From the NCBI RefSeq assembly GCF_013623905.1, contig NZ_JABKDD010000004.1, positions 62,001 through 126,000 on the forward strand: a stretch of 64,000 bases of DNA. Reading direction: 5' to 3'. The DNA comes from Brevibacterium sediminis. GTDB lineage: Bacteria > Actinomycetota > Actinomycetes > Actinomycetales > Brevibacteriaceae. Position 1 is the first letter of the stretch. Each line of letters opens with the position of its first letter. Shown here piece after piece: positions 63,836 through 64,000 of the stretch. Below the pieces are notes generated by a model. The model was not told the origin of the DNA, searched no databases, and saw only the letters and a program-made list of their open reading frames with translations. The translations under genes and the position numbers were made by a program.

Positions 63836-64000
63836 GGAACCGGAACCTCGGCCGGCGCCGGCAGCACGAGAGCGTATCCGTGTTTGGCCCAGTCGGCGTC
63901 GAGGCTTTCCTGGACCGCCTTGACCTGGGTGTATTCGGCCAGTGCATCGGGGCCGAGCTCCCGGCCGATTCCGCTCTGCTTGTACCCGCCGAACGGGTTG
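63829..64000 (-). CDS. Aldehyde dehydrogenase, C-terminal end (cut by window edge)
   Basis: The 56 visible codons read [16 protein letters not shown], then [16 protein letters not shown] and end [13 protein letters not shown]. [16 protein letters not shown] is the conserved C-terminal ALDH segment. The catalytic part lies beyond the window. The stop TGA overlaps the tandem repeat. Confidence 0.85.
   Translation of the reverse strand, partial: NPFGGYKQSGIGRELGPDALAEYTQVKAVQESLDADWAKHGYALVLPAPAEVPVPA

Overview
The window is high-GC, densely coded DNA that looks like an actinobacterial chromosome. Gene content and style (leaderless ATG/GTG starts, ATGA/GTGA/TGATG stop-start overlaps, many small catabolic operons with local regulators) fit a Micrococcales organism, most likely Brevibacterium or a relative. 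The genus is an inference from gene content, not a database match. I see no rRNA, tRNA, CRISPR array, transposase or phage gene. The window is cut inside a gene at both ends.

Layout. 1-8 kb: an SDR / acyl-CoA ligase / SCP-x-type thiolase operon, an alpha/beta hydrolase set between duplicated flanks, then DUF1330 / MFS / membrane-protein genes divergent from a TetR regulator. 8-17.4 kb: glycine betaine catabolism. GbcA Rieske oxygenase and GbcB reductase give dimethylglycine, an FAD/folate demethylase acts next, an MFS carrier sits between them, LysR is divergent, and FdhA removes formaldehyde. 17.7-26.3 kb: a probably uncharacterised pathway with GntR regulator, LLM flavin monooxygenase, tautomerase, aldehyde dehydrogenase, alpha/beta hydrolase, two paralogous AA_synth proteins, a SnoaL-flavin reductase fusion and a BCCT betaine-type transporter. 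26.4-38.3 kb: mixed housekeeping and accessory genes (M20 amidohydrolase, RibD/DHFR-like, HAD, HxlR plus quinone reductase, epoxide hydrolase, VOC, SurA-like lipoprotein, OFA transporter with a 56-residue partner, MarR-DUF998, HtrA protease, VTT-domain membrane protein). 38.3-49.6 kb: a full phenylacetate operon (paaABCDE plus the beta-oxidation set), with paaI, paaK and a TetR regulator divergent. 49.6-54.6 kb: TetR, glycerol-3-phosphate dehydrogenase, alkyl-DHAP-synthase-like oxidase and lipid kinase. 54.7-58.4 kb: paaZ and an MHS permease. 58.5-64 kb: PLP dehydratase, small membrane protein, ABC ATPase, acyl-CoA synthetase, PucR regulator and the end of an aldehyde dehydrogenase.

How they fit together. 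Several blocks turn methylated or aromatic compounds into central metabolites: betaine to dimethylglycine to sarcosine plus formaldehyde, and phenylacetate to acetyl-CoA and succinyl-CoA. The 18-26 kb block has the same kind of enzyme set as known flavin-dependent ring-cleavage pathways for N-methylpyridinium betaines, so a quaternary-ammonium substrate is the best guess. Two families of dispersed hairpins, a repeated palindrome shared by the two paa loci, a shared GntR-type site in the 18-26 kb block, and a frequent GCCGAGGCGG word are the main non-coding signals.
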